NCBI RefSeq assembly: GCF_002252585.1
Contig: NZ_NQLD01000002.1
Origin: Methanocatella intestini
Lineage (GTDB): Archaea; Methanobacteriota; Methanobacteria; Methanobacteriales; Methanobacteriaceae
Length of the DNA: 64,000 nucleotides
Direction: 5' to 3' (one strand)
Shown here: one piece after another, positions 21,206 through 30,489 of the stretch
Position numbering within the stretch: the first letter of the stretch is position 1
How the letters are laid out: the number at the start of each line of letters is the position of its first letter
The notes under the pieces: generated by a model
What the model was told of the DNA's origin: nothing
The model's database searches: none
What the model saw: the letters and a program-made list of their open reading frames with translations, nothing else
Translations under genes and position numbers: made by a program

Positions 21206-22005
21206 TAAATCACCATTACAGTCTTTTCAGGGCTTTCAGGAACTTTGCTTTTATGTGCGTTCCTTTTTACTTTATTTATAATCATATCAATTTCATCAAT
21301 TGAAATATCTAAGTTTTTAGCTATTTCTTCTTTTGAAGTTTCTTTATCTTTGTACTGGTAAAGAATTTTATCTAAGTTTTCATAGGTCATTCCTATTTCA
21401 TCTTCATCAGTCTGATTGTTCCATAAACCTGCGCGGGGAGGTTTATTGATTATTTCTTCAGGAACTCCTATATATTTAGCTAATTCAAATACATCAGTTT
21501 TGTATAAATCTCCAATTGGTTCAATATCACAGGCTCCGTCTCCGTGTTTTGTAAAGTATCCAATTAGTATTTCACTTTTATTTCCGGTTCCGCTTACAAG
21601 GTAACCTTTTGAATTTGCATAATAATATATGATAGACATTCTGATTCTGGCTTTAAGGTTTCCAATAGCTAACTGTTCGTTTTCTGTTTTATATTGTGTA
21701 ACAGATAAAAATTCGTTTAAAATACTGTCAATAGCCATTTCCTTATAATCAATACCTAATATTTTAGCAATGTCTGTTCCATGAATTTTATCTTCTGTTG
21801 GGGTGGTTGTAGATGGCATAACAATTCCAAATACATTTTTTTTACCAACAGCTTCTGTAGCTAAGTATGCAGTTAATGTTGAATCTATTCCACCACTTAA
21901 TCCAACAACAAGTCCTTTTGCATTAGCTTCAGATACTTTGTCTTGAATGAATTTGATTATGCTTTCTTTTGTTGTTTTAGTATCTAATTTTGGAAGCTCG
22001 TTCAT
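21205..22005 (-). CDS. nadE: NH3-dependent NAD+ synthetase
   Basis: NadE amidates nicotinic acid adenine dinucleotide to NAD+ using ATP and ammonia. The 266-residue protein has the N-type ATP pyrophosphatase P-loop SGGIDS (37-42), the VSGTGNKSEILIGYFTKHGD block and KPPRAGLW. There is no glutaminase domain, as in the ammonia-dependent form. It is the first gene of a nadE-leuS operon, with a GGAGTG site before its ATG. The promoter region is shared divergently with arsA. Confidence 0.95.
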
Positions 22006-22149
22006 GCTTTACACTCCTTGGAAAAATTTTAATGATAATTATTATGATTTTTTTAACTTATATATTAGATAGTAAACTTTTATATATGAAAAAATTATAA
22101 AATTACTTTTAGTTACTAAAATTAAATTTTTAATATGGAGGTAATTTTC

Positions 22150-23157
22150 TTGGCATTTAAAGATTATTTTAAATTTAACAAAGATGAAACAACTTTTATG
22201 TTTATTGGAGGAAAAGGAGGAGTTGGAAAAACTTCAATTTCTTCAGCAACAGCATTATGGCTTGCAGAACAAGGTAAAAAAACATTAATTGTATCAACTG
22301 ATCCTGCACATTCTTTATCTGACTCTTTGGAAGTGCCGATTGGCCATTATCCTAGAGAAATTAAAACAAATTTATTTGCAGTTGAAATAGATCCTGATGA
22401 AGCTATGGCTCAAAAACAAGCAGTTCTTGATGCTCAAAAAGCTAATTCCACTTCAGAAAGTTTAATGGGTTTAGACTTCTTATCTGACCAAATGGATATT
22501 GCATCCTCTTCTCCTGGTGCTGATGAAGCTGCTGCTTTTGAAGTATTTTTATCTGTCATGACTTCAAATGAATATGATGTTGTAGTATTTGATACTGCAC
22601 CAACAGGACATACCTTAAGATTATTGTCATTCCCTGATGTAATGGACTCATGGGTAGGTAAAATGATGATGATTAAAGCAAAATTAGGTTCTGCAGCTAA
22701 TTCTTTAAAAAATCTCATTCCATTTATGGATGCTGCTGATAATCCTCAAACTACTGAAGAGCTAAAAAGAACTAAAGAGCAAATTGATGAAGCTAAAAAA
22801 GTTTTATCTGATCCTGACAGAACCACATTTAAAATGGTTGTAATTCCTGAAGAAATGTCTATCTATGAATCTGAAAGAGCATTAGGTGCTTTAGAAAATT
22901 ATAACATCACTGTAGATAGTGTAATTGTAAATCAGGTAATGCCGGATATTACAGATTGTGATTTCTGCCACTCCAGACACAGATTGCAGCAAAAACGTTT
23001 AGCTTTAATTGATCAAAAATTCCCAGAACAAATTATAGCTCAAGTTCCTTTATTTAAAGATGAAATTAAAGGTCAGGAAAAGTTATTGAATTTAGCTAAA
23101 ATTTTATACGAAGATCAGGATAATACAGAAGTTAAACAGGAAGCTATTCAGCTTTAA
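22150..23157 (+). CDS. ArsA/Get3-type ATPase
   Basis: This SIMIBI ATPase belongs to the ArsA/Get3 family. The single-domain form with a CxxC pair is closest to Get3, which delivers tail-anchored membrane proteins; an arsenite-pump role is less likely because no arsB or arsR lies nearby. It has the deviant Walker A GGKGGVGKT (20-28), switch I STDPAHSLSDS, DTAPTGHTLR, and C270-D-F-C273 as candidate zinc ligands at the dimer interface. The start is TTG at 22150, 5 bases after a strong GGAGGTAA site. The upstream in-frame ATG at 22135 would leave that site inside the coding region. Length from TTG is 335 residues. A perfect hairpin terminator follows. Confidence 0.9.
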   Translation: MAFKDYFKFNKDETTFMFIGGKGGVGKTSISSATALWLAEQGKKTLIVSTDPAHSLSDSLEVPIGHYPREIKTNLFAVEIDPDEAMAQKQAVLDAQKANSTSESLMGLDFLSDQMDIASSSPGADEAAAFEVFLSVMTSNEYDVVVFDTAPTGHTLRLLSFPDVMDSWVGKMMMIKAKLGSAANSLKNLIPFMDAADNPQTTEELKRTKEQIDEAKKVLSDPDRTTFKMVVIPEEMSIYESERALGALENYNITVDSVIVNQVMPDITDCDFCHSRHRLQQKRLALIDQKFPEQIIAQVPLFKDEIKGQEKLLNLAKILYEDQDNTEVKQEAIQL

Positions 23158-23170
23158 AAAAAGAAATAAA

Positions 23171-23210
23171 AAGTTAAAATTAATATTTTAACTTAAATTT
23201 TTTTATTTTT
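23171..23210. terminator. Bidirectional hairpin terminator after arsA
   Basis: AAGTTAAAAT (23171-23180) pairs with ATTTTAACTT (23185-23194), a perfect 10-bp stem with a 4-nt loop. A T-run follows, with an A-run on the other side. It lies between convergent arsA and the small membrane gene ending at 23203. Confidence 0.8.
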
Positions 23211-23421
23211 TCAATTTATATACTATTTCTACTAAGAGAAATATAGCTATTAACACCCAAAAGATCATATTTAGAGTTCCAATATCTATTGGGAGCTGTA
23301 ATCCACAAAGTTCTACCAGAATAATCAAAATTAACACAATAACTGTTAAAACATAAAGCACTTTTGATATTGCCGGTTCCTTTTGAAAGTTTTCTTTTAT
23401 TTTTTTCCAATTATCTCCCAT
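23203..23421 (-). CDS. Two-helix membrane protein downstream of the 1055-aa adhesin
   Basis: This 72-residue protein has a basic, amphipathic N-terminus (MGDNWKKIKENFQKEP). Two membrane helices (about 20-41 and 48-68) and a Lys-rich end follow. It starts 11 bases after the adhesin stop codon, with GGTGAT spaced 3 bases before the ATG, so the two genes are almost certainly co-transcribed. The same layout occurs at 62070 behind the other large adhesin. A partner or immunity function for the adhesin is inference. No family is recognised. Confidence 0.7.
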   Translation of the reverse strand: MGDNWKKIKENFQKEPAISKVLYVLTVIVLILIILVELCGLQLPIDIGTLNMIFWVLIAIFLLVEIVYKLKK

Positions 23422-23432
23422 AGCATCACCAT

Positions 23433-26400
23433 TTAATATTTTCCTAATTTTCTAGGAGTGTTGAGAGGATCCCAATATTCTTCATCAAAATACTGGTAGG
23501 TCTCTTCTTTAGTTAATTTTCTCACATTACCATTGCTTATATATTTCGCTTGGCTGCGGTTTAAGGAATTATCTGGGTTGATATGTACTTCAACATAATC
23601 TACTTCAGGGGTTCCTTTAGGAATTAAAAACAATTTGGTATCCTGGAAATAACCTGGTCTGCTTGGTGTAAAATGACTGTACCAGTAATGTGTGTCTTTT
23701 TCATCAGCAAAAGTGACTCTGATTTTATTAGCTACTGCTTGAAATGCTACAGCAAAGGTAGCTGGGAATAATACAATTGTTGAAATTCCTGAAACAGCTC
23801 CTCCAAGAATTTTTAGAGATAACGCGCCGATATTGTACCCGATTATGGTTGCCGGATGGATATTTTTCATGAAATTATCAATATTTTTATTTATCTGGAA
23901 TATTCCATTATCTATAGTTTCCTGGATATTTTTCAACTGTTTAGCTAAACTTTCTTCAAGTAATTTGGGAATCATACATATTGTACATTCTCCTTTATCT
24001 GTTTTTTGAGTAGCTCCTTTATATGCAAAACCATCATCAACCAAAACAGTCTTGCAAATTCCTGTTGTTGTGTTTATAATAAGTACAGATTTGCTTCCAT
24101 TTTCACAAAATACATATATTGAATCTCCGCGATTAACAAGACTGACTTCTGACTTTAAAAGAGCATTTATCACTTCATCAAAAGAGCTAGTTATGTTATT
24201 GTTATAAATAATTCCAATTGGATTCATTACATGCTGTTCTATTTTTGATAAAAATAAGGAGGTCATAAAGTTAAATTCAGTTATTTTCCTTGTATTTTTT
24301 CCAGTTGCAGACATTCCCATATTTGGATTAGCCATGTGAAGATAAAGTTTGTCATTATCAATTCCGCCTAAAACAACTGCTGTTTTTGTTCTCTGCCAGT
24401 TAAGAGATAAATTTTTAGCATATTTATCTGCATACAAATCGCTTAAATAAGCAGAATTCAGACCAGCTAAAAACATTCCCTGGATATGTTTCAATTTATA
24501 GCTTGTTAAATAATCAAGTCCAAAAGCTAAGTTTTCTACATCTGTTTGGGTAATTTTAGAGTTAATAATAGCATATGACTGAAGTATTTCAAAGTTATTG
24601 TTTGTATTATACTTTGGATGAGTTCCATAAGTTATATTTTCTGTTTTTTCAACTAGATTATTGTTAGTTTTAAATATGGTGCTGATTTTTTCATCAGTTA
24701 TGTATCCAACGATTTTTTCTCTAGCTGTATTTAATGTCACGGTTTCATTGGTTGAGGTGAACTTTATTGGACTTATTTGGTTATTTGTAAGTTTTATATA
24801 ATTAGTATTTAATTCAGTTTCGGGATTTAAACCATTAGCTAGTGCTAAATTATATCTGATTCCATATTCGTCAAATCCAGTAGTGTTAAATAGGAGACTT
24901 GCTCTTATTTCACCATTTTCAATGTAATTAATTCTCTCAGCTATTTTTCCCTCTTTATCTATTGTAACTCCAAATTGACTGATGTCTCTATCAGCAGTAT
25001 TATAATAACGAATATGTGTGTAATTTTCACTGGAATAAATTAAAAGACCACTATCTTTTTGAATTCTAGTTGTTTTACCTGTTTTAATTTTAATTTCATC
25101 AAACGGTATGAAAATATATTTGTCATTAATTAAAACACTTGTTTTATTGTCTGTTTTATAGTTTGAAAGTGTGTAATTTTTTAATCCGTTGCTGACTTCA
25201 AAAATTTGTTTTTTTGGTAATTTTACAATTCCTTTTTCTCCAGCTTTAACTGTATAATTATTTTCAGCTTCTACTTTAGGAAGGGTTACATTTACATAAT
25301 TGGGAATAGCTATTTCATAAGTAAAATCTCTGTTTAAGTTTTTAGATATCTTTGTTGAATTTTCAGGGTGAACAATTATTTTATTTCCAATTTGAACATT
25401 CTTATAATAAGTGGTTATTATGTATTTTCCAGGGTTTAAGTTAATATTTAGAGATGCAATACTGTTTAAATTTGTAGTTTTAGTATAGAACACTCCATTT
25501 ATATTAAATGTAACATTTTCTCCAGATCCTACAGGTTTTCCTTCGTTGCTTGTTACAAATGTTTTAAAAGCACTTCCATCTTTGAAATTCATTTCTAAAT
25601 CACTGGTTTGAATTGTAGGTTTAACAAGTATGCTGTTTGAAACAAAACAATTCTTGTACATTGCTGTTATTATGTAATGGCCGGGATTTAAATTAATGTT
25701 TAATGATGCATAACCTGTATTATCTGAGGTTTTAGTATAGAATACTCCGTTTATATTAAAAGTCACATTTGAATATCTGGCATAGCTGCCGTCTAAATTG
25801 TGTAAGTAAACAGAGTATGCTTTTTTATTTTTGTAGTATTTAGCTAAATCGTAGTTACAGCTAATTGTTGCCAATACTGTTACTTTATTGGAGCGTTGTT
25901 CATTAGTTTTTGGATTATATGAAGTTATAATATATTTTCCGGGGTCTAAATTTATGTTTAATTTAGCTATTCCTTCAGTATTTGTAGTTTTTTTATAAAA
26001 TACTCCATTTATGTTAAATGTTATTTCAGTGTTGGTTAGTGGTGTTCCTTTATTGTCAGTAAATCCAACATAGTACTGTGTATCATTTTTATGGTATTTA
26101 ACAAGGTCGTCACCATTTATTGTAGGTTTAATTGTTATTTTGGAAGTTGAAGTTGATGGGTGATAAAAATCACAACCTTCAAATATCACTTTTGCCATAT
26201 ACTCTCCGGATTCTAAATTTAGGGATAACATAACCTGACCATTTGAATTGGTAATTTTGGTATAATTAGCTCCATTAATATTAATTATAACTTTAGCATT
26301 ACTTATTGGGTGGTGCATATCGTTATTATTGTCGGTTAATGTTGCTATAAGTTTACTCCCATCTTTATAATGCATTTCAACTGGTGGTGAATTAATTACA

Positions 26401-26600
26401 GTTAATGTTTTAGCCTTGGGTGTGGAAAGTATTTCATTTTGAGGTTCTATATTATTTGTTCCTTGAAATTGGTGTTCATTAGTGTTTTCTAATTTGCTAT
26501 TTATTGTTTGAGTTTCATTTTCAATTGTTGTGGCAGAAACAGTGCCTATCAAAAAAATAAATAGGAAAATGAAACTTATCAGGTTTATTTTTCTAATCAT
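23433..26600 (-). CDS. Large adhesin-like protein with Ig-like modules and C-terminal core domain
   Basis: This 1055-residue exported protein has a signal peptide (about 1-24, cleavage near V-S-A). Four to five tandem Ig-like modules (about 60-400) carry FNINGVFY(T/K)K and NLNPGKYIIT cores. A linker follows. A core domain at about 705-850 contains Y-A-D, N-W-Q-R-T, M-G-M-S-A-T-G, EFNFMTS and K-I-E-Q-H-V. It aligns by eye with the adhesin ending at 62073. A hydrophobic region (about 915-958, A/G/V/I rich) and a tail of about 97 polar residues ending P-R-K-L-G-K-Y follow; the tail is unlike that of the other adhesin. Codon use is ordinary. Surface location is inferred from the signal peptide. 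The core domain has no function I can name. Confidence 0.85.
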   Translation of the reverse strand: MIRKINLISFIFLFIFLIGTVSATTIENETQTINSKLENTNEHQFQGTNNIEPQNEILSTPKAKTLTVINSPPVEMHYKDGSKLIATLTDNNNDMHHPISNAKVIININGANYTKITNSNGQVMLSLNLESGEYMAKVIFEGCDFYHPSTSTSKITIKPTINGDDLVKYHKNDTQYYVGFTDNKGTPLTNTEITFNINGVFYKKTTNTEGIAKLNINLDPGKYIITSYNPKTNEQRSNKVTVLATISCNYDLAKYYKNKKAYSVYLHNLDGSYARYSNVTFNINGVFYTKTSDNTGYASLNINLNPGHYIITAMYKNCFVSNSILVKPTIQTSDLEMNFKDGSAFKTFVTSNEGKPVGSGENVTFNINGVFYTKTTNLNSIASLNINLNPGKYIITTYYKNVQIGNKIIVHPENSTKISKNLNRDFTYEIAIPNYVNVTLPKVEAENNYTVKAGEKGIVKLPKKQIFEVSNGLKNYTLSNYKTDNKTSVLINDKYIFIPFDEIKIKTGKTTRIQKDSGLLIYSSENYTHIRYYNTADRDISQFGVTIDKEGKIAERINYIENGEIRASLLFNTTGFDEYGIRYNLALANGLNPETELNTNYIKLTNNQISPIKFTSTNETVTLNTAREKIVGYITDEKISTIFKTNNNLVEKTENITYGTHPKYNTNNNFEILQSYAIINSKITQTDVENLAFGLDYLTSYKLKHIQGMFLAGLNSAYLSDLYADKYAKNLSLNWQRTKTAVVLGGIDNDKLYLHMANPNMGMSATGKNTRKITEFNFMTSLFLSKIEQHVMNPIGIIYNNNITSSFDEVINALLKSEVSLVNRGDSIYVFCENGSKSVLIINTTTGICKTVLVDDGFAYKGATQKTDKGECTICMIPKLLEESLAKQLKNIQETIDNGIFQINKNIDNFMKNIHPATIIGYNIGALSLKILGGAVSGISTIVLFPATFAVAFQAVANKIRVTFADEKDTHYWYSHFTPSRPGYFQDTKLFLIPKGTPEVDYVEVHINPDNSLNRSQAKYISNGNVRKLTKEETYQYFDEEYWDPLNTPRKLGKY

Positions 26601-26728
26601 AGTATCTACCAGCTGTTAACTTTTTTTAAAAAATTAACACTTAAACTATGATTAACTAATTATAAAAGTTTTAATTTTAAAATCAAATGATAAATGCTTT
26701 TTAAAATGAATTTTAAAGGTAAATATTC

Positions 26729-27367
26729 CTAATAGATTATCATAATACACATGTAAGTAAATTCACTACTTGCAATATCTTTTAATGTAGATTGAACAAT
26801 TTTTTCATCATCGTAACTTAAACGTTCACAGACAACTACCTGGCGGTTTTCATTTACTCCGTTATCTAATAGAAATTGTGCCATGTCTCTAACTTTTTTA
26901 GAAGGAAGCGCTATTGTTGTTTTACCGTTGTTTATAACTTTTAAAATGTCTTCAATGTTTTCTCTGCCATGAAAAGTCATAACATTTGCATTATCCCACT
27001 GAATGTGGTTACGGGCAGCAGCTAACTGAAGAGAGCTGATTCCTGGAATTACTTCTATTTTTTCTTTCGGGAAATTTTTATCATTGGCTATTCTTAAAAC
27101 AGTATTTAAAACACCTGAAAATCCCGGATCTCCAGTGGATAATATTGATACAGTATTACCTTCAATAGCCAAATCCACTCCTTTTTCAAGTTTATCTAGT
27201 AAATCTTTCACATTAAATGCAAGTTTATTGTTGACATCATCAAATAAATCTATTGCTCTTGTACTTCCAACAGTGTAATCGCTACTTTTTACGGTGTCTA
27301 TAGCTTTTTTAGTTAAATATTCACTTGATCCTGGACCGATTCCAATTATATAAATTTTATTTTCCAT
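26729..27367 (-). CDS. cbiE: Cobalt-precorrin-7 (C5)-methyltransferase CbiE
   Basis: CbiE methylates C5 of the corrin ring in anaerobic cobalamin synthesis, needed here for the corrinoid of the methyltransferase Mtr. The 212-residue protein has the tetrapyrrole methylase motifs: N-terminal IIGIGPGSSEYLT, STGDPGFSG in the SAM loop, and VIPGISSLQLAAAR. It is the single CbiE domain; the C15 decarboxylating partner CbiT is not adjacent. It starts 1 base after the 713-residue phosphodiesterase gene, so it is probably in the same transcript. Precorrin-6Y naming is the older usage for this family. Confidence 0.9.
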   Translation of the reverse strand: MENKIYIIGIGPGSSEYLTKKAIDTVKSSDYTVGSTRAIDLFDDVNNKLAFNVKDLLDKLEKGVDLAIEGNTVSILSTGDPGFSGVLNTVLRIANDKNFPKEKIEVIPGISSLQLAAARNHIQWDNANVMTFHGRENIEDILKVINNGKTTIALPSKKVRDMAQFLLDNGVNENRQVVVCERLSYDDEKIVQSTLKDIASSEFTYMCIMIIY

Positions 27368-27368
27368 T

Positions 27369-29510
27369 TTATTCCTCTTTCAGTTTTTCCATTCCATTTT
27401 TTAAGAAGTCATATATTGATTTGGCTCCAACAAGCTCTTCAGGACAATCCCAATCAGAAGGGTATAATATAAAGGGTTTGGTTTGAGTTCCACCAAGTCC
27501 GCCATGGCTGCCTATCAGTTCTTCAAATGCACAGATATCTCCACTTTCAGGGTCATAAAAACTATTTACAAGAATATCTGGCATATTTTTAAAGGTATTA
27601 TGTCTTTTAAGATGTTTCGAAGCATTTTTCCCGAAATTAGCTAGTGGATTTTCTCCGGTTATTTCATCACTTTCCAAATAATAAATACCATTTTCTCCAA
27701 TAACCATTCCTCCGTTAGCTATTGAATTAACAAGTATAAATCCGATTCCGGGATGTTTTACAAGTCCTGGAATTAAATCGGGGAATAATGATATTATTTC
27801 CTCATAAGTTAATCTATTTTTCCATTGTGTTAAGTAAATCAGACCTAAATTTCCAGATCCTAAAACAATCAATTCAGAGTCGGATGCTTTTTTAGTAGTG
27901 TGTTGTGAAGCTTCATATCCTCTAATATAATCAAGGCTGTCGTTATATTTTTTTCTAAGTTTTTGAATTTCTTCTGTTTTGCATAATTCATCGATTTTTA
28001 AAAGATCCATACTTTTTTCTTTAAAGTTTTGTAATGCTTCATATTCATTAAATATGTCATAATTTTTTATAGTATCCATTTTTTCTTTTATATTTTCAAT
28101 TGATTCATTTCTGGGAATATATGAATTTTTAAAGTGGTCTAATTCTTCATCTATTTTTAAGGATTTCATATCTTCAGGTAAAAATCTCCTTACAAAGTTT
28201 CCTAAAGTTATTCCGTATCTTTGTTTAAATGTAGCTCCGTTTCCCTGTCCGTGGTCTGAAAGAATTACAAAATCATAATGTCTTTTAGAAATACTTTCAG
28301 CATTTTCCAAACGGTTAATCTCTAAATCAATCTCTTTTAAAACACTCCAAACATCATTATCACGTATTCCGGAATGGTGGGCTACTTCATCATAACCTAC
28401 ATAAGTTGCATAAGCTGAATTTATTTCTCCATTAAGAATATCTCCAGCCAAAGTTTCTGTTACAACTTCTCTTAAAAATACATTTCCTCCGGCTCTTAAT
28501 GTTGCATATATTATCCCTCTTTTCATTCTGGGACGTATGTTCTTGATTTTGTGAACTATCTGGGATTTTAATTCCTTAAGAATGTCCCATAAAAATAATA
28601 CAAATATTCGCTGAAAGCTATTTGAGGTGGTAAATACAGAGTACCATGTTTTATTAAATAGTTTATCCAGTTCTATGATTTTGGATGATGTAAATATGAA
28701 ATCATCACTATCTCCGCTGAACATATTTGCTCTACTGGCTCCATTATCACTTAATAATCCATTTCCATCAGATATTTTATTTTCAATTAATGGAGCGTGG
28801 GAGAAATTAGATGAAACTATGATTTTATTATTATTTTCTTTTTCAACCCATCTGTAAGCTATAATGTCTTTATTATTTCCATGTAAAATTCCTGCCTGAC
28901 TTGCTCCTGTTTGACTTGATAAGTCAGTTTCCCATTCTTTTAGAGTATGTGTTTTATTTTCAATCCATCTTTTAAGTGTAGGCATATATCCTTTGCCAAT
29001 AGCTTCATCTAAAATTTCTTTAGCTAATCCGTCAATTTCAATCATTATTACTCCGGAATATTTTCTAGCAGCTTTTTTGTCAGTATTAACTTTTTTAGAA
29101 AGTTTTTTGATGATATGTCTATTGTAAAAGTCAATATTAGCTATATTAAATATAAGTGTTGTAGCTATGTTTATGAATAATGTTGCGATTAAAGCTCCTC
29201 CTATTCCTATTTTAACTTCTGGAAGATAATATGCAACCCCATAAAACATAAGTCCATTTAGAAGAAGTGCACCTATTCCAAATGTTATAATAAAAAACCT
29301 CATCAGTATTCTGGTAAAAATAGGCCATAATATTGTGTTTGCAATTGTTAATAAAAAGATTATAATTATTGCATTTGTCCAACGGCCCAAAACAAAATCA
29401 TCACTAAGCATAGGCATAGCTAAAACTATTAATATATTAGCTATTCCAATTGTAATTGAAGTTAGAATTATTTTAGCTTTATTAACATTTGATTGGTTTG
29501 TATTTTCCAT
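27369..29510 (-). CDS. Membrane-bound phosphodiesterase of the alkaline phosphatase superfamily
   Basis: The 713-residue protein has four N-terminal membrane segments (about 12-130) resembling the four-helix phage-holin-IV-like (DUF360) unit. A large type I phosphodiesterase/alkaline phosphatase-like domain follows. Metal-site motifs are IEIDGLA (Asp), S-Q-T-G-A-S-Q-A-G with the probable nucleophile Ser/Thr, GYDEVAHHSG, ILSDHGQGNG and GSHGGLGG. The phosphodiesterase likely works at the membrane on nucleotide, lipid or polyphosphate esters; the substrate is not known. It is flanked by a calcineurin-like phosphoesterase gene (6 bases upstream) and cbiE (1 base downstream). Confidence 0.82.
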   Translation of the reverse strand: MENTNQSNVNKAKIILTSITIGIANILIVLAMPMLSDDFVLGRWTNAIIIIFLLTIANTILWPIFTRILMRFFIITFGIGALLLNGLMFYGVAYYLPEVKIGIGGALIATLFINIATTLIFNIANIDFYNRHIIKKLSKKVNTDKKAARKYSGVIMIEIDGLAKEILDEAIGKGYMPTLKRWIENKTHTLKEWETDLSSQTGASQAGILHGNNKDIIAYRWVEKENNNKIIVSSNFSHAPLIENKISDGNGLLSDNGASRANMFSGDSDDFIFTSSKIIELDKLFNKTWYSVFTTSNSFQRIFVLFLWDILKELKSQIVHKIKNIRPRMKRGIIYATLRAGGNVFLREVVTETLAGDILNGEINSAYATYVGYDEVAHHSGIRDNDVWSVLKEIDLEINRLENAESISKRHYDFVILSDHGQGNGATFKQRYGITLGNFVRRFLPEDMKSLKIDEELDHFKNSYIPRNESIENIKEKMDTIKNYDIFNEYEALQNFKEKSMDLLKIDELCKTEEIQKLRKKYNDSLDYIRGYEASQHTTKKASDSELIVLGSGNLGLIYLTQWKNRLTYEEIISLFPDLIPGLVKHPGIGFILVNSIANGGMVIGENGIYYLESDEITGENPLANFGKNASKHLKRHNTFKNMPDILVNSFYDPESGDICAFEELIGSHGGLGGTQTKPFILYPSDWDCPEELVGAKSIYDFLKNGMEKLKEE

Positions 29511-29516
29511 AGGAAT

Positions 29517-30404
29517 CTAGATAATTTCTATTTTTTGTTTTTCATTACTTTTTAAATGGAATAATGTTATTTCAGGTTTGCAGTTTATTCTCATCCAAAA
29601 TGTATTTGTTCCAAGACCTCTGCTCGTATATTGAATCATATTTTTAACTTTATATTTTCCAACAGGATATCTGGTTGATTTAGGACCTCTAAATGGAGCT
29701 ATATTGGTTCCAGGAATAATAAACTGTCCGCCATGTGAGTGTCCGGATATTTGAAGTCCGAATCTTCCGCTTTCAGAAGATATTTTAGCAAAGTCTGGTT
29801 CATGAGCAAGTAAAATAGCTGCTCCTTGGTTAGGTAATTTCTTTAAAACACTATCCAGATTATCAGCACCGACAGTATAGCTATCTACTCCGGCAATATT
29901 GAGTAATTTTTCGTGATTGTCGTTTTTTTCAGATTTTTTAAGTGTGTATACATCATTGCTTAAATCTTTAACATCGGCTTTTTTTAAGATGTTTCTTATT
30001 TCACTGGCTCCAAGCCAATGGTCATGATTGCCTAAAACAGCTAATTTCCCATCTTTTGCTTTTAATTTTTTAAAAGATTTTTTCAAATCCTCTTCATAGC
30101 CTTCTAAAATATATGAAACATAATCTCCGGTCAATGTTATCATATCTGGTTTTAAGGTATTTACATACTCAACAACTCCCTCTAAATACTCAGGATTTAA
30201 CCATTGGCCAATATGTATGTCTGTTAAATTAATAATTTTATAATTGTTAAATGCAAGGTTTAAGTTGTTTAATTCAATATCAACATTAACAACATCAAAG
30301 AATTCTTTGCTAAATTCTGTTCCAAAGCTCATTTCTCTTGATTGTGTCATGAATTCCTGTAATCCTTGACGAACTTTTAGAGCAGAAGGTTTATTGCCAT
30401 CCAT
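29517..30404 (-). CDS. Calcineurin-like metallophosphoesterase
   Basis: The 295-residue protein carries the complete two-metal phosphoesterase signature in order: LTDIHIGQW (D-x-H), TGDYV (G-D), GNHDHWLG (G-N-H-D), LLAHEPDF (His) and SGHSHGGQ (G-H-x-H). It resembles the YkuE-like membrane-associated phosphohydrolases, but the N-terminal 60 residues have no clear membrane helix. The substrate is unknown. It is the first gene of an apparent operon with the membrane phosphodiesterase and cbiE, and is transcribed divergently from the GTPase gene at 30490. Confidence 0.9.
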   Translation of the reverse strand: MDGNKPSALKVRQGLQEFMTQSREMSFGTEFSKEFFDVVNVDIELNNLNLAFNNYKIINLTDIHIGQWLNPEYLEGVVEYVNTLKPDMITLTGDYVSYILEGYEEDLKKSFKKLKAKDGKLAVLGNHDHWLGASEIRNILKKADVKDLSNDVYTLKKSEKNDNHEKLLNIAGVDSYTVGADNLDSVLKKLPNQGAAILLAHEPDFAKISSESGRFGLQISGHSHGGQFIIPGTNIAPFRGPKSTRYPVGKYKVKNMIQYTSRGLGTNTFWMRINCKPEITLFHLKSNEKQKIEII

Positions 30405-30489
30405 GTTTTTTCACTTATGTTTTTTGTATTAGATTTATATAATTTAAATCTTAAATATATAATTAATTATTTATTTTTATTGTGATATT

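Noticed and set aside
22135..22149. ATG start for the ArsA/Get3 gene
   Set aside because: The strong GGAGGTAA site lies just after this ATG. The TTG at 22150 has correct spacing and gives the normal family N-terminus.
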